A DNA stretch of 64,000 nucleotides from Solen grandis. Its lineage: Eukaryota > Mollusca > Bivalvia > Adapedonta > Solenidae. The position numbers and the translations under genes are program-made. The stretch spans positions 69,478,840-69,542,839 of the forward strand of contig CM037777.1 in assembly GCA_021229015.1 (NCBI GenBank), written 5' to 3'. Below, in pieces: positions 45,906 through 59,075 of this stretch. Position 1 is the stretch's first letter. Every line of letters begins with the position of its first letter. The notes under the pieces were generated by a model, which did not search any database, was not told where the DNA came from, and saw nothing but the letters and a program-made list of their open reading frames with translations.

Positions 45906-48900
45906 CTCAACACCGGAAAGTATATTCATACTTAAATATATCTTTCAATCTGTTCGGTGTTTAATGGTAAAATAGTGTACGTGAAGCATGGTTATAAAAC
46001 TGATTAAATTGTGGGTAAATATTTTATATATTTTGGGAATCCCCATAAATCTAAGGCATCAAATAAAAGTAATATGAATGTATCCCGGCCTATGCAAAGG
46101 TAGGATGCAGGAAGATCCGTTGGTGTAATCTCCTTAAAGTGCGAAACTGAGAAGGCACAACTTTCAATTTAAATTATACAAATGATTTACATAACCGTGA
46201 CTTCTTATCTTACGTTATATTTACCAAAGCTTTGTCAAAAAAAATTGACTTGACTTGATGATATATCTATTTATTTCTCATGTAAATGTACTTTAACTGA
46301 TACTTACATTAATATAATCGATGTATTTTATACATTGTTTAAGAGGTTTGCTTTACGGATCGACGTCTTTCTTCTTACCCTAGTCAAGTAAAAGAAATAT
46401 TGGAAGAATGAACATACAGATTGATTAAAAAAGCTGTTTATAAACAATATGTATAAACAAAGAAAGGGGGAAAAGTATTCATCTCGTATGTGAATAGTTT
46501 ATGAGCCTACATAATTGACAGATTTTCCTCCACAATTTGATAGAAATAAGATTATCTCGACCCATGTCTCGGTAAGAGATTCGGAGTTGTCACGGAATGG
46601 TTATTTATGATAATTCGATTCCATGCGACTATTGTTATTGTCACGCAACGAAATCTTCTGACAAATTCTCTGTGTCATTACTTTGCAAAATACCGTGACG
46701 AAGAAGAATGACGCCTGTAGACCAACATTACAGGGGCATATGAGGTCAATTTCTGTGAAGAGGGTTTTGTTCTTTATCAAATGGAAGAACACTAATAAAG
46801 GATATAGAAAACAGAGGTGTATATTAAGAGGGTCTTCAAAACCATGGAACATTAAATTGATTTTAAAAAATATTACGGTTGTTGTTTTCATTTCTCAAAA
46901 ATATTTACGTGTATATTTACAACGGTAAAAAAGTTGTTGCATATGTTCTTGATAATAAACCAAATACCAAATATATAAGAAACCAAAACCAAAATCAGGC
47001 CTCCTTGGAAACTTATTTATTTTTTGGACAATTTACATAGTTTACATATGTCTTGTACCTTTACATGGCATTTGTACATATAATTGTATTTACTAGTTTG
47101 TTATGGTATAACTATGGTAGTGGGGGTCTTAAATAAACCAAAAGATCTATCTCAGTGCCTCGGGAGAAGACCCGCTTTAAGTCTGAATCAGAAAATGCAA
47201 TTACTATTCAGACGAACGCTGACGTATCAGCTGAATTCTCTACGGAATATGTGTTGTTTTCATTATCTGCACAATGTTGAAGAATGAATATACATTTGAA
47301 TTCCATCAGTGAAATGGATGAAGGGTCTGTTCTAAATTAAACTATGATGTGATTTTATAATCACTAAGGGGAAGCACTATCATTTAACGCTATTGCCACA
47401 ATAAATATATTACCCTTCTTTACAGACGGAAAACCGTTCATTGAACATGAATACAATAGCAACTAGCAAGCTTCAGTAATCTCAAAATATAGTTTAGATG
47501 TTTTCTGAAAAAAATAATGAAAAAATAAAAAACACTTCTTAGGTATAAAAACTGAGAGAGGGGTAGCAAGGGGGTAATTCTGTGAATAAAATTATATACA
47601 AAAAGTGATAAAATGCAAAATTTGCACTGTTATTATACCTTTAATTCTGTTTCCATACATATCTAATAATACATTGATACTGATATTGTACTTTGATGCT
47701 TCATGATGGTAGCTAAATCATACGGACTGAGTGCAAATGGAGTTACTCTTTGTGCGTAGTTACACAAGAAGCTGGGACATCACACCTTCGTTAAAATCCC
47801 TGATGTAATGAAGCTTTTAAATAGGAACAAATCACGTGTAAATATATAACATATTAGAACGGGTTAATTGCATTTAATGAACGAGAGACTGAAAAAGAGG
47901 GGATTTAAATTACAAAATAAACGATGGCTTAATTTGATTAAAAGTCATTCAATACATTTTGTAATTTGCTATGTATAACAAGGGAGGGGCCATATCTCAC
48001 AGTTTGTCGTAGCATAATTATTAGTTAGAGCCGGTACTGCTGATAAATTGCTGACATTCCTGCCATAATTTGTCATCATGTACGAAATGCATAAAAAAGC
48101 AACGTAAAGGAACACATTTCTTTCAGGTCACATTTTTGTGAAAACTCTACCAAAACAAACCGGTATAAAAGAGCAACAACAACAACAACAAAATACATTT
48201 ACAATTGGAGTACAAATCTAAGTGACTAATTAATGATTTCACATTGTTATATTAACGTTTCTTCAGTAGATCTTGAATACTGTACAAACTGGAAAACCTA
48301 AAAATAGCGATAACAGGTAATAATTGATTTTATAATGCATCTAAGAAGAATTAACATTGTCTTTTACGCTATGGGCGGATTAAGTTGTCTCTATTAGTAT
48401 GGAGTGCGTAGATAAACAAGTACAAAAATACCAAGGCGCTCGCGGACGTTAAACATAAAAACAAAAGTGTATGGCTTTATTTCGTCACATGAATTACACG
48501 AATAAAGAAACATATTTAACTGGATGTTTATTAATCATTCGTGGAATCCATTTGTGTAGGATCCGGAGGGTAACGTGGAATAAGACATATAGAGACAACT
48601 CCTTTTAGACAGACAACATCGGTTGTGCTAAGCTCATGACCTCTTTGAAAAACGTCAGAAAATCAAATAGTGAGATTGGATTTTTTTTAATCTCAAATAT
48701 CGATTTCTTTTATCTCAAATATCGATGTTAGTGCGGTAGCACATTATGGTATTTTGACCTTTTCTGTGAAAGATTAATAGATTCACTTTGTAAGTTACCG
48801 GCATGTTTAATCCCAATATTATTATTAATACCCCCCAACACACACACACATACCGCACATATCCGATATAGACAGGGAGACTCCAGCCGCAAATACAAAA

Positions 48901-49610
48901 GTACTGAAAAAATACGGAGTATACAATAAAAAAAAGAGGAAGGAGTTACATCCACAAATTCCATACGCTCATAATGTCGGTAGTGATTGTCTCAGATGAA
49001 GGAATCAATAAATGCAATGGCTTGTCATACTGATTTCAAACTAACGCACACCAATACTTGGTGATCACATTGAACCATTCAACAAATTCCCTGATTGCCA
49101 TTCTGGCGACGATAAGAAGATCGAGCCCTTAAAGGGATCAGGAGGACGTGCTGCTGAGCTCTCTCGGCGCCAGTGTGTTCGCATTACTCCAAAGTAAGAA
49201 GATAATTTGGTATTGATCTGACAGAGTTCATTATATTAACCCTCCTAGTCATATCTCAACTTATTTATCGCGTAGTGATTTTAATTTAAGGTCTCTCATT
49301 CTATTTCTATTTAACCTTGCAGCGCCTTGTGCTTTTATTTATGGTATTACTTATGAACCGAATATTTTCTCGTCAAGTTTAGCGTAGTGCTTTTTATCGC
49401 AAAAACAACATGCACGTATATGTACCATAGCCTATTTCTATCAGTCAAATATTGTTACATATTTTAATGCGTATCTTTTTTTCTCTCTCTCAGTTTAGCT
49501 CATGCCATTATCACCTAACATAGCCTGATATTCATCCAGACAATAGAGTCTTACATTCCCTATCTAGAATTTCGTCCAAAATATATATTTTTGTTGAGTT
49601 TAATGTTTCA
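45906..49610. other. 3.7 kb AT-rich interval without a supported gene
   Basis: Short frames occur on both strands (for example 46683-46928 opposite 46601-46891) but lack domains and splice context. (AAC)n lies near 48177-48191. Confidence 0.4.
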
Positions 49611-49614
49611 GAAA

Positions 49615-49790
49615 CGTTAAATATCCCACCGATAGTGTTTAATTCATTTGGAGACTATGTCTACTTGAGACAGATATAGTGCTGCCACAGTGCAGTATCA
49701 CACCGTAGACCTGTGGCATGATACCACGCCCAGTCACTTTATCCTTTCACAGACCAACTGCAACTACCCTCATATGCTGAGCGTCAAGCG
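49615..49790 (+). repeat. Dispersed repeat, plus orientation
   Basis: 'taaatatcccaccgatagtg', 'tgctgccacagtgcag' and 'atgataccacgcccagtcac' recur in the opposite orientation at 53675-53880. Confidence 0.65.
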
Positions 49791-49894
49791 AGGGCGCCCT
49801 ACTAGTAGCATTTATTACGGAATTATATTTGTATGTTGTGTATCAAGCTAGATATAAGATAAACAATGGTACCATTGTAACGACTTTGGTATGT

Positions 49895-49945
49895 CACGGA
49901 AGTGGATCGAAACCACGACACTCGGTATGTACCGGGGCTGATTTA
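49895..49945 (-). mobile_element. Fragment of a second tRNA-like SINE family
   Basis: 'ggatcgaaaccacgacac' is the complement of a B-box-like string ('gtggtttcgatcc'). A longer copy of similar wording is at 57310-57400. Confidence 0.45.
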
Positions 49946-50570
49946 TATATCTATTTGGAGCAAGCGTGTCGATGTAATGTTTGACACGACAATTATTTGG
50001 CAATGTATACAAATATTCATTTATGCAACTAAATTGGAATTTTATTACTAGATTATTATTGAATAATCGTCTTGGCTATATTATAATGTGGTGGTTTTAT
50101 TCTTTATCGTTTATATGTGGAATATTTCGTCTTTCATATACATATTATGCCATGTGTATTCTTCATTATTTGTGTATATTATGTTTTGTACGTTGTGGAT
50201 AAATTATGTATTTTTTTTAATTTCATACGTTCTGCTTATTGTTCTCAGATATATGCATATGATACGGTGTCATGTGATGACTATTGTGTAATGTACTTCA
50301 TATACCTTGGTATGAGTTAATATAAATTAGTGTTTGTATATATTCAATTCATTCATCAATATTTTGAAAATAAAATCATTGTATTATCGAAGATATTTAA
50401 AAAGATTATTTTCACGAGCAATGTTTTGCAATGTTCCGCGAGAGATACACTGATTATTCCTGTTGGGTGACACAATTTTCGTCAATGGTCCAAGTGCCCT
50501 AGTTCTCAACACAATCGCACACCTTATCTTTGGCTTCATAACACAGCCGCCAAACTAAACTAAAGAAACA

Positions 50571-52554
50571 ATGCCGCTGTTTACCTTGATATTGGCGTTA
50601 ATGTTTGCAAATGGTATGTACAATTTCTGAAGAAGAAAAAAAAAACATATTGATGTAAGTTTCGGAAACAATGACTACAGTTTTATTATTTTTTTCTAGT
50701 GTTTGCCGACTGTCCGGACGGATTTGAACACCACGGTAATCGATGTTATAAGGTGGCCGCCTTGGAGGCCAGCTGGATTGAAGCATGGGCATGTTGTTCT
50801 CTTTATTATTTATTCGTCTATGTTCTGTGTATTTACATATCAGTCAATTATTGTTCTGGCAAGTAGGCTCTTTAAGGAATAAAATAAAGTTTTGACATAT
50901 ATCTAACCATGGCGGTCTACATGCAGTATTCATATACTCTTTCATATGACGGTTTATGATAAACCTATAAACAATGCGTCTTTAATTTTATCATAAAAGA
51001 GAATTGGATTCTTACACGATGTTATATAAAAACAAACATGTTAGCTGTGTAATCAATATATCCGGAAGATAGCAAAACGTATCTCAACATGGTGGTGAAG
51101 TTTCAAATTAATGTGATTTTCAATTTCAGTCTTACTGCAAACTGTTAGGCAGCAAATTGGCAATCGTTGATACAGATGCTGAGGAAGTAGTTATTGAAGG
51201 GATTTTGAACAGCCTGCACGGTATACGTTTTGATGAAAGGAAAATAAACAAATAAGAATTCATTTTTAAGAAATTAAAAAAATGGGCTAAATTATATTAC
51301 AGTGCAATTCAAATTATAAAATTATTTTATTAATATTTAAAAATTAACATAAAATAGTGTATAAAGATTCCAATCCTAATAAATGAGAGAGATATATAGG
51401 TTTGTATTAATTCCGCAAACCAGGACTTTTAAAAAGACTAAAATGGGATGTGTATATTGGTTTTACTGGCAGGGTCACATATTGACGAAGACTACTGGAT
51501 AGCGGGCACGGACATGGTGACAGAGAACAGCTGGAGGTGGATGCTGGACGATGGTCAGTACATGGCTATGTCCGGCTACACTAAATGGGCGCCAAGTGAG
51601 CCGGACAATAATGGCGGGACATCCGATTGTCTGAGGATCCATTTCCGTGGCGGACGAACCGCGTGGTACGACAGCGTATGTGAAGCTCTACACAGTTTCA
51701 TCTGCGAAACAGGGTGAGAACTATCACGTGGAATCAGCCAATCTGGCCTTCTTTTCCACAAGATCTTTGTATGTTTATATCATTACGTCAGTATGTAAAA
51801 GGCAATATAGTTCATTAATTTCACTGGCACTAGAACCGCAGAATTGCCAATTTTACTGAGATCTTGATTATCAAAAATATGTACTTTTTTGTTCTCCGGT
51901 ACTGTATATATGAAACATGGCAAGGAAGGGAATCTGATATCACTTGATTATGAAGTTCGTATCTTTGTACACATGTATGCTACAATCATATTAAATGCAC
52001 GGTTCGATCAGCCTGATATCCAATTAGCACATGGTAAAATGAATCATTGACAAAAGGCAACTTTAACATTATGAATAAATAAGAACATTAAGCCTCGACA
52101 CCCTACAAAGATTACCAGACGTTTTTGAATGTACTGAGTGTATGATTTAAAATAAGGCCAGTTGAAGTGGCAGGACCAAACAGTGATATGAGTAAATGTA
52201 TTTTTAATGATAACCTGTTATTTAGTTTAAAATTTGACAAATTGTGTCAAAAAAGTAAAGCTTAAATGAAAAAAAATATGTACGGTACTTCTGTATAAAA
52301 ATGTAATCGCGATAAATATATATGAAAAATACCTGAAAGATTGCTGGTCATAAAATCTCTCTATTTTGTGTACCGTAATCTGGAAACCAACATGTATATA
52401 AACATAAAATGTCTTTATAACATTTCATATTTGTACAAAGAGGGAATATTTGAAGACGAAACGTCTGTATACAGTGTATAGATGTGATGACCAGACGTCT
52501 GTATACAGGGTATATAATTTCAGGGACGGATCTGGAACTGTGGTGGTTGGATAA
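50571..52554 (+). CDS. Perlucin-like secreted C-type lectin, gene 1 (five exons)
   Basis: Exons: 50571-50613, 50700-50788, 51130-51220, 51473-51713 and 52524-52554. Exon 1 gives a signal peptide 'MPLFTLILALMFAN', with likely cleavage after 'VFA'. The mature protein is one C-type lectin domain: 'DCPDGFEHHGNRCYK', 'SYCKLLGSKLAIVDTDAEE', 'YWIAGTD', 'WRWMLDDG', 'SDCLRIHF', 'SVCEALHSFICE'. All six cysteines of the long form are present. The sugar/Ca2+ site reads EPD, not EPN or QPD, and the usual WND is WYD, so specificity is hard to call. Intron 2 starts GC (TGG|gcatgt). If exon 4 is not spliced, translation ends at TGA 51715-51717; spliced, the tail is 'GDGSGTVVVG' before TAA. Such lectins act in haemolymph or mucus recognition or shell matrix. 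Confidence 0.9.
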
Positions 52555-52626
52555 CAGACGCCGATGTTTAAGTCTTACAGCGTGTTATAACTTTATCACA
52601 TTGTTTGATGTATGTTGCTTGTTATA

Positions 52627-52632
52627 AATAAA
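52627..52632 (+). promoter_or_regulatory. Poly(A) signal AATAAA of lectin gene 1
   Basis: Located 73 nt after the exon 5 stop, supporting 52524 onward as the last exon. Two near-copies of 'gacgtctgtatacag' lie just upstream of the acceptor (about 52462 and 52494). Confidence 0.65.
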
Positions 52633-53130
52633 ATATTTTCTAAGTATGCTATTTGAATGAAAGATGGAAAATAAACGTTTATAAATATATCTGATTAATG
52701 ATGTCAGATGTTCTATCGAAATTCTCCAGACTTATTATTTCTTCCTTTCTACTATTGCTTCAAAAAGTGAACTTTTTTATCACATCAGAATAGTTTTATG
52801 TATATCAAAGTATATTGTAATTCTAAAACATCTTTTGTCATTATTTTCTTATATTACAATTATAATTTCATGTATATTCTTTACGAACAGTACAGAACAA
52901 AATAATATACAACTTGTACATCGTTTATACTACACATTTCAAATTATACATAAAACTATATAGTCATGGGAAAAATACGTATCGGAGCTAAGAACGCTGA
53001 TATTTCCTCAGTCTAGCTTTTAATCTCACATTACTGACCCCTCATAATGGACAGCCTTATCAGCTCCTCTATCTATCCCCCAACTCCAGTTTGTTCCATG
53101 ATAACGCTCTATACCAAGGCGTCCTTCACA

Positions 53131-53713
53131 ATGGCTGCTCTTAAACTCATCCTACTGTTTACCGCCGTACTCAAAGGTAAATAAAAAACTTCGGATTATA
53201 GATCTAGTTTATATTCGTAAATATGAACCGCAAATGTCATCTTTTTACGGTATTAGCAAAATTTCTTTCAACAGAATTATTATTATTATATTTCTTGAGG
53301 TATTCTCTTTTCTCAAAGGAAGAACTTCCATGTGAGGAATGATTTATGAATATCTGATTTTGATTGGAAAGAGACAAAGCAAATTAATCCTATCGACAAC
53401 AATATTTAAAGAGTCCCTGTCATAACGAGTACAAAAAGAAATAACATGACCTTTTTATTCATTCAATCAATCGTCATTTCAAGACTTCATTAAGACAATA
53501 AATAAAATTACCGCAATCTCTGTCCACAATTCCTATTTTTATGTTACGTGCTATGAAATGAATTATACATATGACAAAATCCCAAACATAGAACTAAAGC
53601 ATTTCAAACCATTGTAAGAAAGCACTTTGCTTGTTTGGTGTTCATCATGTATATTGGGTGGTTTAAGGACGGCTTAGCACGGTGTCAGGATAATGTGACT
53701 GGGTGTGGTATCA

Positions 53714-53775
<62 letters not shown>

Positions 53776-56503
53776 GGCTTGATGCCTGCAGTGTGGCAAC
53801 ACCGTACGAGTAACTGTCACCAATAGACAAGTCTCGAAATGACTCATATACTGTCAGTGGGATTTAAAACCCATCAATCAAAGCATTCTTTCTTGTCGTT
53901 ATGTCATACATCATATACTATAAAGCTATTTTTAAAAGCAACTTTATTCAATCGTTTGGTATAGTGTATACAATATTAATTGTCATTTTTTCTTCTTGAA
54001 ATGTCACGGCATGGTTTTGTCCCGGTCAGCTGCATTCGTAAATTGAACTAATAAGCTAACCATCTTTTTTTTCTTCACAGTACATACCTTGTATATGTAT
54101 TGTATATGTATTGTATTATACTAGCACATTAGTGGTGATCAGTCATGCTATTTCTTATATAATTTTACGAGGGATGTTCGAAAAGTGTCCGGGAATGTTC
54201 CATAACTTATGTATGAAAATGGTTATGAAAACAAATTTTCAAAAGTGATAATTTGATATATTTTGTACTACGGTCGAAAAAAAAACGCTACAATTAAATT
54301 GAACTGATGCAAATCTACAGTCACAATGACAACGCCGAGTAACGTCGAGCGGGGTAACTTACTCATGAAGGGAATATGGCATCAGAAAAGTCTGACATAT
54401 CCAAAATTTATATTTTTTCGACTTCTTTTTCTTTTGAATGATGCATACATCATCTCCCACCAAAGGATCCACTTATCGAACATACACGACCTAAAATGCT
54501 CTTGTGAAAAAAAAACGGAATGTTTCTCGGACAACTCCTTTATAATGTTTACTTTTCCTGACGTCGTGCACGGACGTCCAGATATTTGGTTGTCGGCAAT
54601 ATCGTTCTTGAAGACGTTGAACCTCTCATATATGCCGGTTTTCTCCATGTGCTGTGTCCTTAAAACGGACACTACAACTTATTGTGAAGTATACACGATA
54701 GGTCTGCTGTGCTCTACTGCATGCGTTGATAACTGTTTCCTCTATGTAACTTACTGTCCATACTGAACGACACGGCCAAATGTCCCAAGCAGCTGCAACT
54801 ACCTTTCAAACTGCGAGATAACATATTCTTGACATAAAAACTATTATATTATCGAATTATCTCTGTTTGGGCGATAGATACAACTAAATGAAGACATACG
54901 ATTTGACATTAACATACGATTTGGCGTTTTTTCCATAAAAATGAGTGTTTTGTCATAGGAACGTTTTAAAATATAAATAAAATGTAATTTAAAGAATATG
55001 AATAAAAAATAATGATTATAGATTTTCAAAATTTTGTATATAAGCAATATACATATATATTACGTTTGGGTGATCAAACTTAAGGAAGAAATTAACATTA
55101 TTGCACGGAAGCAGGGTTTACCGAAGACATGTATTGCAATGTAATACAAATTGTAATAGTAATTAACCATCGTCGGAACCATCGGTATGTATTTTGTATA
55201 AACCGTAGGTTTTCGACTGGCAAAATTTCGTTTATATTAATATTAATCAGCTACTTTCTGTCTAGTAAAACCACACATAGTATCATTGAAGTATCATTGA
55301 TTTTACAAAATCAAAACTGCCTTTCAAAATCCGAACACATATATGTAACGCGTCGCACCATTTCTTTTCAAATGCTCCTTGCTGTATCCGCTATGGATCA
55401 AATGAAATACAATATTATTCATTCAAGAGGACTAAGTTTAACTAATCAAGTAATCTACGGACGATGCTACATTATATGGATTATATGGACTATCTAAAAT
55501 AGTTCGAGATCAATTTAGCACATAAACAATTCTCATAAAAAGTCAATGTGTCAGGGGTCAAATATGGTTGTCATTATAAATAAGGATTTATTTATGTTTA
55601 ACATATGGGGATAGGTGACGAAATTAATATAATATGAGACACGGTGGTGTGGCAGGTGTCGTTAAAGTGTTCTGAATTTTGTGGTATGTTGTGCAGTCAG
55701 CGGCTACTGTCTGAACGGGTTCGAGCACCATGGTGACTCCTGCTACAGGCTGTTCCCACACGAGGCCAGCTGGATGGAAGCAAAGGTACATATCCTTATC
55801 CCGTATAAGTGTACATTAGATCGGAGCGTGTGTGCATACAAAATGGTTATTTACTGTTCGCGAAAATAATTGTATTTAATTATTCTGAAATACCACATAC
55901 GCTATCAAACAAATTTTGCTCGTGATCACTGTGCTTGTAGAACTACATGTATATTGTTTTCTTATGATATAGCTGAAATTTAGCTAGTTTCAATCCAGTG
56001 TGTCAGAGACCTCTGAGAAATTCCTTGCGTTTGAGATGTACCTGAAATCGGACACTTACTGCAGTGTTAGACGTTTTAACGTCTCACTGACAGTATTTCA
56101 ATGATTTGAGGGAATTGTCTGCATAAAACAGGTCAAGTTTTGCCTCACTGCAATGTCACGTCAAAGACATGTGAATTGATATCACACCAAATCAAACTAA
56201 AGTCGCTAACACGACAGCACAGGTTTTCTCGGAAACAACAGTCTTCTTTACCTAGTAATGCAACGAACAGTTCCATTTACTATACAAGTATCAAATAGTC
56301 CCAATTTGAAGCATAAAATCCGATCTACCAAAGGACCAAGCTTTGAACTACCGTAAAATAACCGAATGAAGCTCAATCTTCAGAAACGATACATCACTGG
56401 AAAGAGATCGTCTAGCACTTACACTTTTGTCCATATTCTCTCGATTAAATACTTCAGGACAAAAAAAAACCACAACCGATAATCGTAATATGACCTTCAT
56501 CTT

Positions 56504-56556
<53 letters not shown>

Positions 56557-58054
56557 TTTTTTTAATTGTGATGCCCTTTGAATATAAATTTACATGACCT
56601 GTGAAAAGTCCATAAAGAATGAACAAAAATAAAGTCAGGAGTGACAATAAACCGAAAAAATCATGCTTTTGAAATTTTGATTTTTCCAATATTTCAGAGA
56701 AGTGTAACCACTTCTAGAGGACAAACCATGCATTTCCTAAAATCGCATACCCATATATTCTGTGCGTATATGTCTTGGAAACAGAATTCTTTTATCTGAT
56801 CTGAAACAGAAATGAGAAATTATTTCGTAGACATACCCTCATTTGCACAATTCTTTTTGCAAGATTCGTACATTCAACCTATTCTAGCGCAAATATTTTC
56901 TGGTACTCGACATTGATATAGTATCATGTTTTATTGGGTTGTCAACAAGGAACAGAATGCTGAAAACCGCATTTGAATCAGGCTTCAAGTTTTTTTTATT
57001 ATAAGCAAAAAAAAAAAAATTATTTAAAGCGCTCCATAACGGCATACTTCGAAACATTTTTTTTTTTACAATTGGGCACAGGTTCAGATGAATGTGAATA
57101 TATGTCTATAATTTCATAACTGTAGTTTCGTCATTTGGCCATAATCGCGTGCAAGAAAATGGTTTGAAGAAAAAATCAACAGAAGAACAATATGTTTTCG
57201 CACAGGTGTGAAAACCTAATTATGCTGGCACTATTAGGCTACCAATAGCTTATAACCAAAAGATATACAGTGAGTGCCAAGGAAAGGATATATCATTACC
57301 AATCTAGCGACTTTAATATGTTCCGGCCGGGTATCGAAACCACGACCTTCCGATTACGGGATGGACATTCTAAACACCCGGCCACCGTGACCGGTCAAAG
57401 ATTGAGAAAGACACGTTGCATTTCTCCTTTAGTTATACTGCCGGTCGTTAGGCACGGAACTCGCGATCATCCAGTCAACTGAGGAGGAAAACATAATAGA
57501 GGGAATGTTATCTACGAACCATGGTAAGAATTTTATAGATTACGATCTGCGAATTTAATTCAATTATGTTGCACATATAGTGCCAGTATCCTCATTTATA
57601 TGATTTATCCGTTTAAAAAATAACCCTATATATAATAACTTGTTATAAATGAGAAAGAGGTATTATGTATTAAAATCAAGATATCCTTTTTTTTTTCTCT
57701 GGAGTTATCAGACAAACAGTTCGAAATTCAACTGTCTCAAAGGAAAGTAAATAGTTCCATATCTGTTTAAGTTAGAATACGAAAAATCCCGAGGGCCTAT
57801 TCTCTTCAGGAGTGTTTGCCGACGAAGAATACTGGGTGTCGGCGACAGATATCGTTGCTGAGAATGACTGGCGATGGATGGCTGGCGATGGTGTAAATGC
57901 ACCTATCACTGGATACACTAATTGGGGTCCCAATATGCCCGATGATCTAGGTGGCCACCAGAATTGTATGCTGATCCACTTCCACAAAGGGAGAACCTAC
58001 TGGGATGACAGGGGATGTCAAACTCACCATAGCTTCGTGTGTGAAGGAAGGTAA
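53131..58054 (+). CDS. Perlucin-like secreted C-type lectin, gene 2
   Basis: Exons: 53131-53176, 55697-55785, 57433-57523 and 57810-58050 or 58054. Internal exon lengths (89, 91, 241 nt) and phases equal those of gene 1, proving tandem paralogy. Signal peptide 'MAALKLILLFTAVLK' is followed by 'YCLNGFEHHGDSCYR', 'LYCRSLGTELAIIQSTEEEN', 'YWVSATD', 'WRWMAGDG', 'QNCMLIHF', 'RGCQTHHSFVCEGR'. Six cysteines are kept. The sugar-site triplet is MPD and WND is WDD, unlike gene 1. Exon 4 ends at TAA 58052-58054 unless the donor AG|gtaacc is used; no fifth exon or AATAAA was found before the satellite starts 330 bp on. Introns are much longer than in gene 1 (2520, 1647, 286 bp) through repeat insertion. 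Confidence 0.88.
53675..53880 (-). repeat. Dispersed repeat, minus orientation, expanded by an AT tract
   Basis: It is the complement of the family at 49615-49790 ('gtgactgggtgtggtatcat', 'cagtgggatttaaa'). An (AT)n microsatellite at 53718-53774 splits it. It lies in intron 1 of lectin gene 2. Confidence 0.65.
54167..54780 (-). pseudogene. Decayed mariner-family transposase, N-terminal part
   Basis: 'acgagggatgttcgaaaagt' at 54167 is a mariner-type terminal sequence. On the minus strand (frame 54672-54382), 'YERFNVFKNDIADNQISGRP' and 'CTTSGKVNIIKELSEKHS' match the linker after the first helix-turn-helix of mariner transposases ('F..GR.s..D..rsGRP.t...e..i..i'). The rest is unrelated or frameshifted and no catalytic domain remains. 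It sits in intron 1 of lectin gene 2. The opposite-strand 146-codon frame is a shadow. Confidence 0.6.
56507..56552. repeat. (AT)n microsatellite
   Basis: 46 bp of alternating A and T within intron 2 of lectin gene 2. Confidence 0.95.
57310..57400 (-). mobile_element. tRNA-like SINE fragment beside a splice acceptor
   Basis: On the minus strand it reads 'gaccggtcacggtggccggg' then 'gtcgtggtttcgatacccgg', a tRNA-like head with a B-box. It ends about 30 bp before the acceptor of lectin gene 2 exon 3 ('catttctcctttag'), within the region where branch points normally lie. No target duplication was recognised. Confidence 0.65.
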
Positions 58055-58379
58055 CCCTTTCATGCAGAGACGCCTCAATATAATTAACCAAAGACAACAT
58101 GTATATGACCTGGACACAAAATTACACATGGGCCCTACCTCATGAATATTCATGCTCAATATTATGACTTGGTAAATATTAATTAACTGGACTTTAAATT
58201 GTATGTGAAACAAGGGATTTTATTTGCTTTACATATATTGTAAAATTGCGTGAGCAAACAGAGGAGTCCTTGATTTGAATTAGTATTTAGTAATTATTGA
58301 CAATTTGGAGTTTTGTAAACCAAACGGTTTGACTGGGTTAGATAATCAAATGATTTTCTAATGATATTGATCAAATGTC

Positions 58380-59075
58380 AGTTTGACGTTATTTCTTAAG
58401 CGAATTGAATTCGATGTTCAAATGTTTTTGTTCAAGTGTGCCAGAGGTCATAGTTCAAATGTTTTCCTGATGTTATCGGTCAAGTGTGTCAGAGTTCATT
58501 GTTCAACTGTTTCCTGACGTTATCGGTCAAGCGTGTTAGATTTTATTGTTCATATATTTTCCTGACGTTATCGGTCAACTGTGTTAGAGAAGATTGTTCA
58601 AATGTTTTTTCTGACTTTATCGGTCAAGTGTGTTAGATTTCATTTTTCAAATGTTTTTCTGACCTTATCGGTCAGGTGTGTCAGAGGTCATGGTTCAAAT
58701 TTTTTTCTGACCTTATCGGTCAAGTGTGCCAGAGTTCATTGTTCATCTGTTTTCATGACGTTATCAGTCAAGCGTGTCAGATATTGTTCAAATATTTTCC
58801 TGACGTTATCGGGCAACTGTGTCAGAGAAGATTGTCCAAATGCTTTCCTGACGTTATCTGTCAAAGGTGTCAGAGTTCATTCTTCAAATGTTTTCCTTAC
58901 GTTATCGGGCAACTGTGCAAGAGGTCATAGTTCAAATGTTTACCTGGCGTTATCGGTTAAGTGTGCAAGAGGTCATTGCTCAAAAGTTTACTTGACGTTA
59001 TTGTTCAAGTGTGTCAGATGTCATTACTGAAATGTTTACCTGTCATTTTCCGTCAAGTGTGTCAGAGTTCCATGT
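58380..59075 (+). repeat. 48 bp tandem repeat, ~14 units
   Basis: Units of the form 'ttcctgacgttatcggtcaa' plus 'gtgtgtcagaggtcattgttcaaatg' repeat at 47-48 bp. As 48 is a multiple of three, a 149-codon frame appears with a 16-residue period; it is not treated as a gene. Confidence 0.9.

Noticed and set aside
51576..51761. Minus-strand frame over lectin gene 1 exon 4
   Set aside because: Antisense of a well-supported C-type lectin exon.
54326..54766. 146-codon plus-strand frame
   Set aside because: It lies opposite the mariner-like frame and shows no domain of its own.
57270..57482. 70-codon frame upstream of lectin exon 3
   Set aside because: It translates a SINE fragment and runs out of frame through the exon.
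58581..59030. 149-codon frame with a 16-residue repeat
   Set aside because: Direct translation of a 48 bp tandem repeat.
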